IMG/VR virus record: IMGVR_UViG_3300046477_000271
Coordinates: 1 to 49,341 of that record
Length of the DNA: 49,341 nucleotides
Strand: one strand, 5' to 3'
From: a virus
A program made the position numbers and the translations under genes. Positions 24,097-32,399 of the stretch are shown piece by piece. The notes under the pieces are model-generated. The model was not told where the DNA came from, did not search any database, and was given only the letters and a program-made list of their open reading frames with translations. Each line of letters begins with the position of its first letter. Positions within the stretch are counted from its first letter, which is position 1.

Positions 24097-25822
24097 CGAT
24101 CAAACACAAGCACCCGCCAATAACGCACCCGCTCCTACCCCCTCCGCCGGGGATCAGGCCCTCGGTGCCGCCTCACAACAGGTGTCCCAACCCCATACCG
24201 CCCTCCCGGCGCCGATGCCTCAGCAGCCTCATCGCATTGACCGTGCATCAGGACTCCTCGGCATGTTGACAGCCCAAATTACCAACGCCGTCGCTGCTCA
24301 TAAAGAGAAACAGATAAACGATCAGGCCACGAATTACATGACCATCGCCAACGCTCATGCTCGGGCCGAGGATTCGGTTAACAAAGCCGGCATCACCGAT
24401 CCCACAAAACGTAAGGAAATGATGGATCAATTTGTTGGTAATGACTTGTCGGTTAAGAATATTTTCTATGGTGCGAACGGTAAGAAAAACACCAAATTGA
24501 TGAAAGACATCTTGAAGGTGGATTTCACCGATCCCGAATCCATGAACACCGTCCAGCACCAGGCGCTCAATAAAGTAATGAAAGTTGTGGGCGCTCAGAA
24601 GATGATGGATGCGATTGGGACGATGATGCACATGCACCGCCAGCAATCTCAAGGGCAGGGGCAACCTCAACAAACTCCTGAGCAACTGAAGCAACAACAA
24701 GATCAATCTTATGGCCGGACTGTTGATCGGATCGAATCCCAAGCCACTCCGGTCCCGACCGATGTGAAGGGGGCGACTGAGATTGCGAACGCTCAGGCCA
24801 ATCTCACGAAGGCGAACGCCGACCTGACCAAGGCTCAGACCGATGCGAAGAATAAGTTTCAAACCAAGGTTACAGCAAATGGTGACCTCCTCGCGTTCGA
24901 CACCAGCACCGGCAAAGCGGTCCCCCTGACCGACGCGGCGGGCAACCAGATCACCGGCCAGACCAAGATCGGCGCGGGCGAGGGTAAGGTGGCAATGGTC
25001 GATACCGTTCCGATCGGTATCACCCACGCCGGACCTGACGGGAAACCCCGCGTGATCACGCCTGAGATGCCCGAGTGGACTCCGCAGGATGCGAAGGTGT
25101 TTTCGGTAGCCAAGGCTGCCTCAGAAGCTCACCAGCAATCCCAAGTGGATCTCGCCCAGAAACGCTACGAGTTCCTCCTCAATCGTCCGCAGGCGGTCCT
25201 CGTCACCCAAGATGATCCCCAGCGCGGCCTCAAGGCCGGCCAGCTTGCATTCGTCACCCAGAAGGAAGCCGGTGCCACCCCTGGCAAATTCGCCCCGGTA
25301 GCGGCGGGCGATAAAGCAATGGCGACCCAAGCACGCTTTGGTGAAATCCAAGCGGCAATGGATGGCGTCACCAAGGCAATTGATGGTCTAGGAGATCAGG
25401 GATTCGACACCAAAACCCGCGCAAAACTCGCGGCGGTGATGCGCTCCCCCGACCCAAACTCCGCCATCAGCACCTTTATGAACTCCGAAGCCGCCACCAC
25501 CCTTAGTGGGCCGCAGTCTGAATACGTCCAATGGCTCGCATCTCTTTCGGAGTCAGCCCTCAACCTCGCCACCCTTAGCGGCCAGCGCGGGGGGTCGGAT
25601 AAGGTGCGGAATGCGATTTCAAACATGCTACCCGGCCCCGGCACGCCCTCCGCCAAATATGCAAAGGGTCAGCTCTCGAAGCTCCAGACCGAATACAACG
25701 CCCTCATCAAGGGAGTCCCGAGTCTCGGCGCTTTAGATACCACAACTGGTGGACCTGCCGCCTCGGGCAAAGGTAACAGTCGAGTCATCAAGTACGACTC
25801 CCAAGGCAATAGGATTCAATAA
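24089..25822 (+). CDS. large internal virion or ejection protein
   Basis: The 577-residue protein has a Pro/Ala-rich N-terminus (1-60) and a long helical, Gln/Lys-rich middle (60-270) with coiled-coil character. A small beta domain (280-340) and a helical C-terminal domain (360-550) follow. I use ATG 24089, which overlaps the preceding stop, although no Shine-Dalgarno precedes it. The alternative GTG 24056 adds eleven residues that look like shadow. It probably forms part of the ejected core or trans-envelope channel. Confidence 0.6.
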   Translation: MADDQTQAPANNAPAPTPSAGDQALGAASQQVSQPHTALPAPMPQQPHRIDRASGLLGMLTAQITNAVAAHKEKQINDQATNYMTIANAHARAEDSVNKAGITDPTKRKEMMDQFVGNDLSVKNIFYGANGKKNTKLMKDILKVDFTDPESMNTVQHQALNKVMKVVGAQKMMDAIGTMMHMHRQQSQGQGQPQQTPEQLKQQQDQSYGRTVDRIESQATPVPTDVKGATEIANAQANLTKANADLTKAQTDAKNKFQTKVTANGDLLAFDTSTGKAVPLTDAAGNQITGQTKIGAGEGKVAMVDTVPIGITHAGPDGKPRVITPEMPEWTPQDAKVFSVAKAASEAHQQSQVDLAQKRYEFLLNRPQAVLVTQDDPQRGLKAGQLAFVTQKEAGATPGKFAPVAAGDKAMATQARFGEIQAAMDGVTKAIDGLGDQGFDTKTRAKLAAVMRSPDPNSAISTFMNSEAATTLSGPQSEYVQWLASLSESALNLATLSGQRGGSDKVRNAISNMLPGPGTPSAKYAKGQLSKLQTEYNALIKGVPSLGALDTTTGGPAASGKGNSRVIKYDSQGNRIQ

Positions 25823-27006
25823 TGCCCGACATCAAAGCACAAACTGCGGACGGGAATGTGCATGTATTTCCCGATGGCACCGCGCCCGAAGTGATTGATC
25901 GGGTGATTAAACAGTATGTGTCATCTAAGGATACGATGACCGAAAAAGGTGCCGCTGCGAATCCCCCAGTCGCCCCAGTCGCTCCCGGCGCCTTCCAACA
26001 AACTCCATCCTCCATCGGCGCGCAGATGAAAACTTCCATCGCTCCTGCCGCGATTCGTGGCACTGCTGCGGCCCTCCCGATCGTCGGGGGAACAGCCGGC
26101 GCGGTCCTTGGTGCTCCCGCTGGCGGAGTGGGTGCTGTCGGAGGTGCGGCCCTCGGTGCAGGAGGCGGAGAGGCAGCAGGTCAATTACTCACTCGCGCGA
26201 CTCTTGGAGAGGGGCCGTCCAGTTCGAAGGAAGCCGCGCAGAAGATCGGCACCTCGGCAGCGGTTGCCGGAGCGTTCGAAGTTCCCGGCGCACTGTTGCA
26301 AGGTGCTGGAAGCATGGTGCTAAAAAATCTCGCCGCCGCAAAGGATGCCAAACAAGTTGGACAGGTTTTGGATGCAATGGATAAGGTGGCCCCGGCGGGC
26401 CTGACCAAACAAGGGATCATGAGGGATCTCGTTTACGCCAACAAATCCCTCTCCTCTCAACTTACCGATGTCCTCGGCAAGTCGAAGGGTGTTATAAATT
26501 TCACCTCTTCCGTTGTCCAGCCATCACTCGCAGAAGCAAAATTCGCCGATCAAGCGGTTCCTGGTGTTGCGAAGCGGGTAGCAAAGGAAATCGACTCCGC
26601 TGCTTACCGCGCAGGGATTGTCAATAACCAGAAAGCAACTCCTCAACAAATTGCCAACTTCCGACGAATAATTCAGAAGCGTGCATTCCAAGGTGCTCAG
26701 ACTGGTCCGGTAGGCGCGGCTGCTCAGGACATTCTCCAGAACGCTTATGGTTCAGCTCGGAAGGCGATTATAGGTGTGGTGCCCGAGGCTGACCCAATCC
26801 TTTCCCAAATGAAGGATATCCACGCCGCCACGAACGCCATGAAAACCTACCTCATGGGTCAGACGAAAGCGGTCGGGAAGTCAGTAGCGATCAGCGCCGC
26901 GACTCATCCGCGAACCGCCGCACTCGCATCGCCCTTGATCCCAATCGCTCCGGCGGTCGCCAAATATGGCCACGATCAGCTCAAGCAATATGTTCCTATC
27001 CCGTGA
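25822..27006 (+). CDS. internal virion protein with Gly/Ala-rich membrane-active stretch
   Basis: The 394-residue protein begins with an HVFPDGTAPEVIDRVIK segment that I recall in many phage internal proteins. After a Pro/Ala linker comes a Gly/Ala-rich hydrophobic stretch (about 75-125) able to insert into membranes, and then helices (130-390). The start overlaps the previous stop (TAATG). It closes the ejection module. Confidence 0.6.
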   Translation: MPDIKAQTADGNVHVFPDGTAPEVIDRVIKQYVSSKDTMTEKGAAANPPVAPVAPGAFQQTPSSIGAQMKTSIAPAAIRGTAAALPIVGGTAGAVLGAPAGGVGAVGGAALGAGGGEAAGQLLTRATLGEGPSSSKEAAQKIGTSAAVAGAFEVPGALLQGAGSMVLKNLAAAKDAKQVGQVLDAMDKVAPAGLTKQGIMRDLVYANKSLSSQLTDVLGKSKGVINFTSSVVQPSLAEAKFADQAVPGVAKRVAKEIDSAAYRAGIVNNQKATPQQIANFRRIIQKRAFQGAQTGPVGAAAQDILQNAYGSARKAIIGVVPEADPILSQMKDIHAATNAMKTYLMGQTKAVGKSVAISAATHPRTAALASPLIPIAPAVAKYGHDQLKQYVPIP

Positions 27007-27049
27007 TTTGTGGTAGACTAAAAGGGAAGTAAAATTTTGGAGGTGTACC

Positions 27050-27268
27050 TTGTCATTCGCACAATCTTTTGACGAAGCTCACTCGATTATCAACCACGTT
27101 CAGGTCAACAAGACTGATGGCAATAGCGACGGTTCCAGCTCGCCCCTGCACATGGGCGCCAACGATGGCGGTGGCCTCAGCGTCCCGGTCGCGGATCTCG
27201 TGCCCCGACGGACCAAGGTTAAGGTTCGCACATCATCGCTAACCCGCAAGTATCCCGACCAGGCATAA
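27050..27268 (+). CDS. 72-residue hypothetical protein, TTG start
   Basis: The small hydrophilic protein starts at TTG 27050, supported by GGAGGTG five bases upstream. The gap before it holds a TAGACT hexamer (27014-27019) identical to the -10 of the leftward promoter at 48823, but no good -35 accompanies it. No motif recognised. Confidence 0.5.
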   Translation: MSFAQSFDEAHSIINHVQVNKTDGNSDGSSSPLHMGANDGGGLSVPVADLVPRRTKVKVRTSSLTRKYPDQA

Positions 27269-27269
27269 C

Positions 27270-27476
27270 GTGCTCAGTCGGCAACAAGCTCGCCTCCATG
27301 CGCGCGCGAAGGCTAAGAGAGTGTCCACCCCCTTCACTCATCGGCTAACGCGCGCGTCCCTCCGCCTCATTCAACGCGAGCTAGTCCGGCGAAACTGGCG
27401 AACGGTCCAACATGAAAATTCTCTTGGCGAGTCCGAACGGCGACGGCCCATGGGTAGCTCTGTACCTTCTGCATGA
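27270..27476 (+). CDS. Arg-rich small protein, doubtful
   Basis: The 68-residue frame starts at GTG one base after the previous stop and overlaps the ATP-grasp gene by 65 bases. Residues 1-45 are strongly basic and helical, and the C-terminus is probably shadow. It fills an otherwise empty 143-bp gap, but there is no independent support. Confidence 0.35.
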   Translation: MLSRQQARLHARAKAKRVSTPFTHRLTRASLRLIQRELVRRNWRTVQHENSLGESERRRPMGSSVPSA

Positions 27477-28686
27477 AGGTCATGATGTAGCGTGGATCGC
27501 CAAGCACCAGCGCGACAAGGATTCCCTCCGTGGCCTCCTTCCTCCTCCCATCGAAACGATAGGCAATCCCTCCGATTATGACCTAGTGGTGTATGACTTC
27601 TGTGCTGATGGCAAGGGTGCGGACGAGATCCGATCGCTCACCCCAGTCATAGGGTCGAGCGAGTTCTCGGACCAACTCGAACACGACCGCACCTTCGGGA
27701 TTAAGTTTATGGAAGAGTGCGGCATCCCGGTCCCCCCATACGAAACATTCACCGATGTCGGGGATGCGATCGCCTGGCTCAACGAGACAAAGAAACGTTG
27801 CGTATTCAAGCCAAGCGGCGATGTGCAGGACAAAGCCACCACATACGTGTCCAAATCGAGTGAGGACATGATAAAGTATTTAGAGGTGTTGCAGAAGCGG
27901 GCGAAGATTTCTGAGTTCCTCCTGCAAGAGTTTATCGAGGGAACGGAGGTATCAACCGATGGATGGTTTAACGGCACCACGTTCTGCGCTGTCGCACACA
28001 CTCTCGAAGAGAAAAAATTCCTCAGCGGTGGAGTTGGCCCCAATACTGGTTGTTCAGGAAATCTCGTGTGGATGCCAAGTGGCGTTAATCCTCTGTTCGA
28101 GCGAGGATTGCGTCGGGCTGAGGCATGTCTGCAACGAGCTGGCTTCGTCGGGCCAATTGACCTCAACACCATCGTGACCGAAGGCGAGGTCTACGGACTT
28201 GAGTGGACCCCTCGCTTCGGATACGAAGGAACCTGTAACGTCATGGCCCTGATGCCCGTCAACTTCGGCGAGTTCATGCACCAGATCGCCACCTCCTCGA
28301 CCATCGCGCCAATCATCCCCAAGGCCGCGTTCGCCGCCACGATTCGCGTCACCGTTCCCCCCTACCCTACCCAGATCAAGAATGCGAGCAAGTTTGCGGG
28401 CGTCCCCATCGAGGGCATCAATCTTGACAAACTCGATCGATTCTTCCTCTCTGACGTGCGCGTTAAGGAGGGCACCGAGGATGAGCTGGAGACAGGAGGG
28501 GTGGATGGATTAATTGGAGCGCCAATTGGCTTAGGTGATACAATTCATGGAGCGTTTGGAGAATGTCAGGCAATTATTGATGAACTCAAAATCCCTGACA
28601 TGATGTATCGAAATGACATTGAAAAATGTGTCGAGAATCGCTACGAACTTTTGAGAAAGCAAGGTTGGTTACGGAGATTAGGATGA
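27412..28686 (+). CDS. ATP-grasp ligase related to PurD
   Basis: The 424-residue protein matches the plan of phosphoribosylamine-glycine ligase. It has an N-terminal Rossmann-like part (1-100) and an ATP-grasp core with KPSGDVQDKA (about 139-148) and LQEFIEGTEVSTDGWF (about 173-188). GPNTGCSGNLVW and GLEWTPRFGYEG (metal-binding Glu and Arg) follow, and a C-terminal PurD-like domain ends with MMYRNDIEK. ATP-grasp enzymes join a carboxylate to an amine. Whether this one makes purine precursor or modifies a phage product is unknown, as no other pur gene is near. The acidic ligand motif has Thr where most ATP-grasp proteins have Asn. Confidence 0.8.
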   Translation: MKILLASPNGDGPWVALYLLHEGHDVAWIAKHQRDKDSLRGLLPPPIETIGNPSDYDLVVYDFCADGKGADEIRSLTPVIGSSEFSDQLEHDRTFGIKFMEECGIPVPPYETFTDVGDAIAWLNETKKRCVFKPSGDVQDKATTYVSKSSEDMIKYLEVLQKRAKISEFLLQEFIEGTEVSTDGWFNGTTFCAVAHTLEEKKFLSGGVGPNTGCSGNLVWMPSGVNPLFERGLRRAEACLQRAGFVGPIDLNTIVTEGEVYGLEWTPRFGYEGTCNVMALMPVNFGEFMHQIATSSTIAPIIPKAAFAATIRVTVPPYPTQIKNASKFAGVPIEGINLDKLDRFFLSDVRVKEGTEDELETGGVDGLIGAPIGLGDTIHGAFGECQAIIDELKIPDMMYRNDIEKCVENRYELLRKQGWLRRLG

Positions 28687-28793
28687 TGCCCGACCATTAT
28701 GTGAGTGAAGGCCCGGAGTTTCCCGAATCGGACGTTGACAACCTCGCCGATGACGATTATGGTCCTGACAACTCAGACGAGGATGACGAATGA
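28683..28793 (+). CDS. 36-residue acidic protein
   Basis: This very acidic small protein (about 14 Asp/Glu) is coupled by ATGATG to the ATP-grasp stop and by ATGA to the next start. It might be a DNA mimic or an assembly partner, but nothing beyond charge supports that. Confidence 0.45.
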   Translation: MMPDHYVSEGPEFPESDVDNLADDDYGPDNSDEDDE

Positions 28794-28978
28794 ATGCTGA
28801 TAATGTCCTGCACATCATTGAGATTGTGGTAATCGGCGCGCCCCTTTGGTGGAGCGCTATTCGCCTCGCATCGATCCTCAAGGACTTCCCCCCGCATCGC
28901 CACGACAACGGGAATATCCTCTACCCCAAAGGTTATGAACCCACTCGCGCGCAGGTGTTGTTCCGTGAGATAAAATGA
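28790..28978 (+). CDS. 62-residue single-pass membrane protein
   Basis: The N-terminal hydrophobic segment (about 6-28) contains two tryptophans and is followed by a polar tail. The gene is coupled by overlap with both neighbours (ATGA). No function recognised. Confidence 0.55.
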   Translation: MNADNVLHIIEIVVIGAPLWWSAIRLASILKDFPPHRHDNGNILYPKGYEPTRAQVLFREIK

Positions 28979-29178
28979 CCCGCCTCGGGTGGCGAGTCTA
29001 CGTCATCGGCAAGTATTTCGAAATCTACGCCTACACGATCGTCGGTTGCCGGGGGGAGGCCGAGGCGCTTGAAACTGTCCGATCCATCCTTCACGTTGCT
29101 CCCCTGAAGCTCCGGGCGAAGGTGGTTAGCGTGAGTGAGGAAGACCTGCTGCCGCCCCCGTCGATAGAAGCGTCTTGA
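28975..29178 (+). CDS. 67-residue hypothetical protein, end of late block
   Basis: A small alpha/beta protein with an initial beta segment (WRVYVIGKYFEIYAYTIVG). It starts with an ATGA overlap. The last 53 bases overlap the convergent gene 29126-29317. It is the last rightward gene before the strand switch, and I see no clear terminator there. Confidence 0.5.
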   Translation: MTRLGWRVYVIGKYFEIYAYTIVGCRGEAEALETVRSILHVAPLKLRAKVVSVSEEDLLPPPSIEAS

Positions 29179-29317
29179 TGTCGATCTCCACATGTTGACC
29201 GATCTTGAGGTCGCCCATCGGGACCGTGAACGAATCATCCCACCCGACGATCCTGATAATCGCCCGGTTGGGCTGGAGCGATGGCATTAGGTTGACAACT
29301 TTTCCTTTGAGTGTCAT
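29126..29317 (-). CDS. 63-residue small beta-barrel-like protein
   Basis: The compact protein of alternating beta strands (VVNLMPS, AIIRIVGW, SFTVPMGDLKIGQHVEIDI) looks like a small OB- or SH3-like barrel. It converges with the late block with a 53-bp overlap. The upstream HAD-like gene ends in its start codon. The fold is guessed from pattern and the function is unknown. Confidence 0.55.
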   Translation of the reverse strand: MTLKGKVVNLMPSLQPNRAIIRIVGWDDSFTVPMGDLKIGQHVEIDIKTLLSTGAAAGLPHSR

Positions 29318-29901
29318 TTATCACCTCGTGTTATTTTAAAGAATTCATCCAACGATTTCACAACATCCAGGCCAGGCGAGCGATTTTCACGGTTATATGG
29401 CTTATCGAGCAGGTAGATAATATCTGTACCAATTTCCACCACATGCAACGCATCGTCTACTGCATAATCAATTCCAATTCGCTTATAGATTGAATATTTA
29501 TGTATCCCTTGTGGAACCACGATCACGCTCGTACCGATCCCCCCGATCCCACACGACTCCAGCCACCTCTGCGACTGGTGCATAATCGGCATCCCCAGCG
29601 TCTCGGTCGTCCGCGCGGTGACGTAGAATATTTCATCGTCAGGGTTGAGGATGCGGTGGTGGTGGAGGGCATGGACATTCGCGGGGATTGCCGGCAAGGA
29701 CATCCACCAGTTCCTCGTATCCTCCACCTTCCTCCACACCTGCCCCAGCTCTGCCTTCGACAGGCCGAGCGAAGTGAGATCCCACTCAGAGGGAATCTCG
29801 GCGCCAGCGGGGATGCGGGCCGGCCAAAGTGAGTTAATCACCTCGGCCAGGCCCTTATGCATATCGACCAGCACTCCATCAAGGTCAACCCCGTATCGCA
29901 T
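29314..29901 (-). CDS. HAD-family 5'(3')-deoxyribonucleotidase-like phosphatase
   Basis: The protein begins RYGVDLDGVLVDM, the DxDGV nucleophile motif of the 5'-nucleotidase C branch of HAD phosphatases. A cap region, a YVTART segment (motif II Thr) and a late YAVDDALH acidic motif follow. It would remove phosphate from deoxynucleotides and tune precursor pools during replication. I prefer ATG 29901, which overlaps the upstream stop (ATGA). ATG 29919 adds six residues. Confidence 0.75.
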   Translation of the reverse strand: MRYGVDLDGVLVDMHKGLAEVINSLWPARIPAGAEIPSEWDLTSLGLSKAELGQVWRKVEDTRNWWMSLPAIPANVHALHHHRILNPDDEIFYVTARTTETLGMPIMHQSQRWLESCGIGGIGTSVIVVPQGIHKYSIYKRIGIDYAVDDALHVVEIGTDIIYLLDKPYNRENRSPGLDVVKSLDEFFKITRGDK

Positions 29902-30599
29902 CAGACTGACCGTTTCCATTCGGCCCGAGGAATCGATCGTTTATCCCTTCTCGAACCCGGCTTGATCACTGTGCGGGCGTGCTGGTCGGGTTGCACCATC
30001 ACCTGTGTCCAGTTTCCAGCGGGGTCAACCATCCCGATATACCCGCCCGGTAGAAGCTGAAGAGGACCGTTGACGTTATTTTTGAAGTCGTAGGGGGCTG
30101 GAGAGGAGTCGAACCAGGATGGGAGGACGAAATCCGACACGCTCACATTCCCGAATCCCCCATCGATCTTATACGCCAACTCGTCCGCCTCGACCGCATC
30201 GCAGACTTCGTAGGCGCGAATCTTGTTATCGGCACCGAACGCACACAAACACGCCCAGGGATCAGCGAGCATCTCCAGCAGTTCGTGACTCGCGGTGATG
30301 GTCCAGTTCAGACCGTAATGACGATCGGAGGCCGCGAACACCTTCCCAAGGGGCTGACCGTATTGAGTCAGTTCGTGATAACCGAGTGCTCCCGCCTGAT
30401 CCGAATCATCGCTGATAACGATCTGCCAGGCATCGGGGACGAGGCCATCGACGGTGATGATGGTTAGGAAGGCATCGATGCCGTAGGCTGGGGCGAAGTC
30501 TCTCGACACTTGGATTTGGAGGGCCGCGACCGCAGCCGTTAATTCAGCGGCGGTCACGACGGTGGACACGTTTAGGAATGCAATCGTTGGCTTCTGCAT
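29901..30599 (-). CDS. HExxE-containing protein, possible zincin-like hydrolase
   Basis: The 232-residue protein has a central ASHELLEMLADPW (about residues 103-115), an HExxE followed by Asp, and a later CDAVEADE acidic block (about 132-139). The remaining part is beta-rich with a PGGYIGMV segment. I recall similar proteins in bacteria with HE(V/I)LE(L/M)..DP, which suggests a metal-dependent hydrolase, but the second His of the usual HExxH is absent. It neighbours the lysis genes, so a role in wall or envelope breakdown is possible. Its stop overlaps the nucleotidase start. Confidence 0.55.
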   Translation of the reverse strand: MQKPTIAFLNVSTVVTAAELTAAVAALQIQVSRDFAPAYGIDAFLTIITVDGLVPDAWQIVISDDSDQAGALGYHELTQYGQPLGKVFAASDRHYGLNWTITASHELLEMLADPWACLCAFGADNKIRAYEVCDAVEADELAYKIDGGFGNVSVSDFVLPSWFDSSPAPYDFKNNVNGPLQLLPGGYIGMVDPAGNWTQVMVQPDQHARTVIKPGSRRDKRSIPRAEWKRSV

Positions 30600-31183
30600 C
30601 AGAGCCTCGACTTCGCCAGGGCTGCATCGACATCAGCCGCGCCAGTCGGTGCGAGGACCGAGTTATTCCACATATTGACGATCGATGCGCGCTGGGCCTT
30701 GGGGCTGGCGCTGATGACGTGGCTAAGGTGGGCTTTGGCGGCGGCGGTTGCCGGTGTGACGGGGATAGTGGCGCCGAGGTCAACGGCGATCGAATCCACG
30801 ACGGTGATGATGGTCGAGACGGCGATCTGAATCCGGCCCGCGAGAATTGGATCTTTGATATGAGCATCCGCGAGGGCGTTGGTGAGATCGTTTTCAAGAA
30901 TCGCCCCAACGTTCACAACATTCTGGAGGTTGCTGGAGGATTTATTGGCGTTATAGGCGTTATAAGCGTTGACGACATCGTTCCAATCCTTTGATGCTTC
31001 GTTGCCTACCAGTTGGGCAGCGGCGATGTCCGCAGCATTGGCATGACCTTGGAAGGCGCTGATAATCTGGATGATGTTGATGGCGATTTGGGTGCCGAGG
31101 GTGATGAGGTTGGCAACGTTCACGCACCCCACGATGAGCACGACCGAGAGCATTAGAGCTGTTGCGATTCTTGAGAGTTTCAT
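30599..31183 (-). CDS. putative phage lipoprotein
   Basis: The 194-residue protein has a signal sequence with the lipobox LIVGC (Cys20). A hydrophobic helix (about 22-45) and an Ala/Val-rich helical domain follow. Lipid anchoring to a membrane is expected. In the lysis neighbourhood it could be an outer-membrane spanin component, although at this size a superinfection-exclusion protein is an alternative. AAGGAG lies upstream. Confidence 0.6.
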   Translation of the reverse strand: MKLSRIATALMLSVVLIVGCVNVANLITLGTQIAINIIQIISAFQGHANAADIAAAQLVGNEASKDWNDVVNAYNAYNANKSSSNLQNVVNVGAILENDLTNALADAHIKDPILAGRIQIAVSTIITVVDSIAVDLGATIPVTPATAAAKAHLSHVISASPKAQRASIVNMWNNSVLAPTGAADVDAALAKSRL

Positions 31184-31213
31184 TTTTTCTCCTTAGTTTG
31201 AGCTGGACTTACC

Positions 31214-31222
31214 ATTCTATCA
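31214..31222 (-). promoter_or_regulatory. possible extended -10 promoter for the lipoprotein gene
   Basis: On the minus strand, TGATAGAAT matches an extended -10 element (TGn plus TAGAAT) about 30 bases ahead of the lipoprotein ATG. It lies in the 42-bp gap after the holin candidate. There is no good -35. It may let the lipoprotein be made separately from the lysis genes. Confidence 0.28.
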
Positions 31223-31225
31223 CGG

Positions 31226-31414
31226 TCAATCTCCAAAAAATCCTAACAAATCCGCACCAAGTACAAATATTACAAACGCTAAAACAAATTCTGTAATCGC
31301 ATAAGGCATTACTTCTTTGAGTGTTAAAGGTGAATGGTTTACTAACATATCCCTTCCGTAGTAGATAGCAAGAATGGATTCCAATAAAAATACAAGACTA
31401 AAAAATTTTTTCAT
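31226..31414 (-). CDS. putative holin
   Basis: The 62-residue protein has two hydrophobic segments (about 4-20 and 38-58) joined by a polar loop, with a lysine-rich start. Small size, two transmembrane spans and an ATGA-type overlap with the endolysin gene point to a class II holin that would pore the inner membrane at lysis. It is assigned on topology and neighbourhood, since holins share little sequence. Confidence 0.6.
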   Translation of the reverse strand: MKKFFSLVFLLESILAIYYGRDMLVNHSPLTLKEVMPYAITEFVLAFVIFVLGADLLGFFGD

Positions 31415-31746
31415 GGATACACCGTCCCCTTCCTCACCTGTGCGTGTATGTGTTCCCCCGGAAGGCCGGAGTCTTCAATGAAGCTGAAAAAATGGAACGG
31501 GTCGAGAAATTCCTGAATCGCCTGGAGCGCAAGGGCGGCGTCGGGGAGGTCGTGAGTGCGGATGTCGTATGCCTCACCCCGGTGATGGGGATCGTCCGGC
31601 CCGCTATGGATGCCATCCGTCCCCGAGGTGATGGTCAGGTCATGATTGATGTGATTAGCGGCCATGACGAGAGCCGCGAGAATCTCGAACCCTCCGGGCG
31701 CAATGATTGCGAACTCGACTCCATCCTTTGTCCTGACAACACTCAC
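31411..31746 (-). CDS. M15-type peptidase, putative endolysin
   Basis: The 111-residue protein carries HHRGEAYDIR (H-x6-D) and EHIH (E-x2-H), the zinc-ligand pattern of the M15 D-Ala-D-Ala carboxypeptidase/L-Ala-D-Glu endopeptidase group. A TSGTDGIHS segment lies just before. It would cut peptidoglycan cross-links. It has no signal peptide, so it would depend on the adjacent holin candidate. It is shorter than most M15 endolysins but contains the full catalytic core. Confidence 0.72.
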   Translation of the reverse strand: MSVVRTKDGVEFAIIAPGGFEILAALVMAANHINHDLTITSGTDGIHSGPDDPHHRGEAYDIRTHDLPDAALALQAIQEFLDPFHFFSFIEDSGLPGEHIHAQVRKGTVYP

Positions 31747-32123
31747 TGTTCATGCCTCCAGATCAGATACAACCACGCTGCGGCCTTGGCCAAGTCTTCC
31801 TTGTTGCGTTTGCGTGAGAAACGGATTATTTTGTACAAAACTTCTCCGCTCGCATGACCTGGGAAGAACTTGGTGGTGAAGTCCATCAACTCATTCCCAT
31901 CAGTTGACTCGTTATATCCTTTCTCGCTCGCCCGTCCCTCCAGCAATTCCTTCGCCTCGTGCATGAAATCCTCGAACGACCCATGCTCCGGCTGCGGATG
32001 CGTGAAGTGGAAGTTACAATACCACTCCCCCAGCACCTTATGCTGGCCGTCATTCGGACAGTTCGGTTCCTTGCAAAACGACTGCACGTCCCTCATCTCG
32101 GACTTTGGCGTTATTCGCTCCAT
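31743..32123 (-). CDS. hypothetical protein with N-terminal Cys/His cluster
   Basis: The 126-residue protein has CxxxxC (about 17-22), then YCNFHF, a probable zinc site, followed by an acidic middle and a helical C-terminus (EVLYKIIRFSRKRNKEDL). The N-terminal 20-odd residues overlap the upstream gene. It ends in the start of the endolysin gene. The function is not recognised. Confidence 0.6.
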   Translation of the reverse strand: MERITPKSEMRDVQSFCKEPNCPNDGQHKVLGEWYCNFHFTHPQPEHGSFEDFMHEAKELLEGRASEKGYNESTDGNELMDFTTKFFPGHASGEVLYKIIRFSRKRNKEDLAKAAAWLYLIWRHEQ

Positions 32124-32262
32124 CCCTTGCCTCCTTTGCGTATCTTCGATTTCTACACATTGAACATTCCTGCCTAAATCTGCATCCGCTTGTGGGGCGG
32201 AGAGTGTTGTGACTCCAGTCTCGGCGGCAGGTGGGGCAGAAGTGCCAGCACTCGCCGATCAC
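32050..32262 (-). CDS. 70-residue zinc-binding protein
   Basis: Starting at GTG 32262, which overlaps the previous stop (GTGA), the protein has CPTC (residues 9-12), a third Cys after about 16 residues and CSMC, a treble-clef-like arrangement, then a basic tail. The longer upstream part of this frame is shadow of the 46-residue gene before it. The 74-bp overlap with the next gene is unusually large, so translation should be checked. Confidence 0.5.
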   Translation of the reverse strand: MIGECWHFCPTCRRDWSHNTLRPTSGCRFRQECSMCRNRRYAKEARDGANNAKVRDEGRAVVLQGTELSE

Positions 32263-32399
32263 CGCATCACCCACAAATATAAACGTTCCCACCATTTTAA
32301 TTTTCGTATTGGTAAATTCATTTGCAATACGATTGAATCCAAACGTAAGTTATAAAGCCTATTTAACTCTTCCTGAGCTTGAATCATTTCCTTGTTCAT
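32259..32399 (-). CDS. 46-residue hypothetical protein
   Basis: The short frame starts with an ATGA overlap with the phosphoesterase stop and ends in a GTGA overlap with the next gene. It has an N-terminal helix (1-30) and a basic aromatic C-terminus. It is AT-rich. No motif recognised. Confidence 0.5.
   Translation of the reverse strand: MNKEMIQAQEELNRLYNLRLDSIVLQMNLPIRKLKWWERLYLWVMR

Noticed and set aside
24248-25027. 259-codon minus-strand open frame
   Set aside because: Antisense to the internal virion protein, Leu/His/Arg-rich shadow, isolated on that strand.
29291-29325. TTGACA at 29291 as a rightward promoter
   Set aside because: No -10 at proper distance (CATTTA) and it lies in a minus-strand gene with no rightward gene following.
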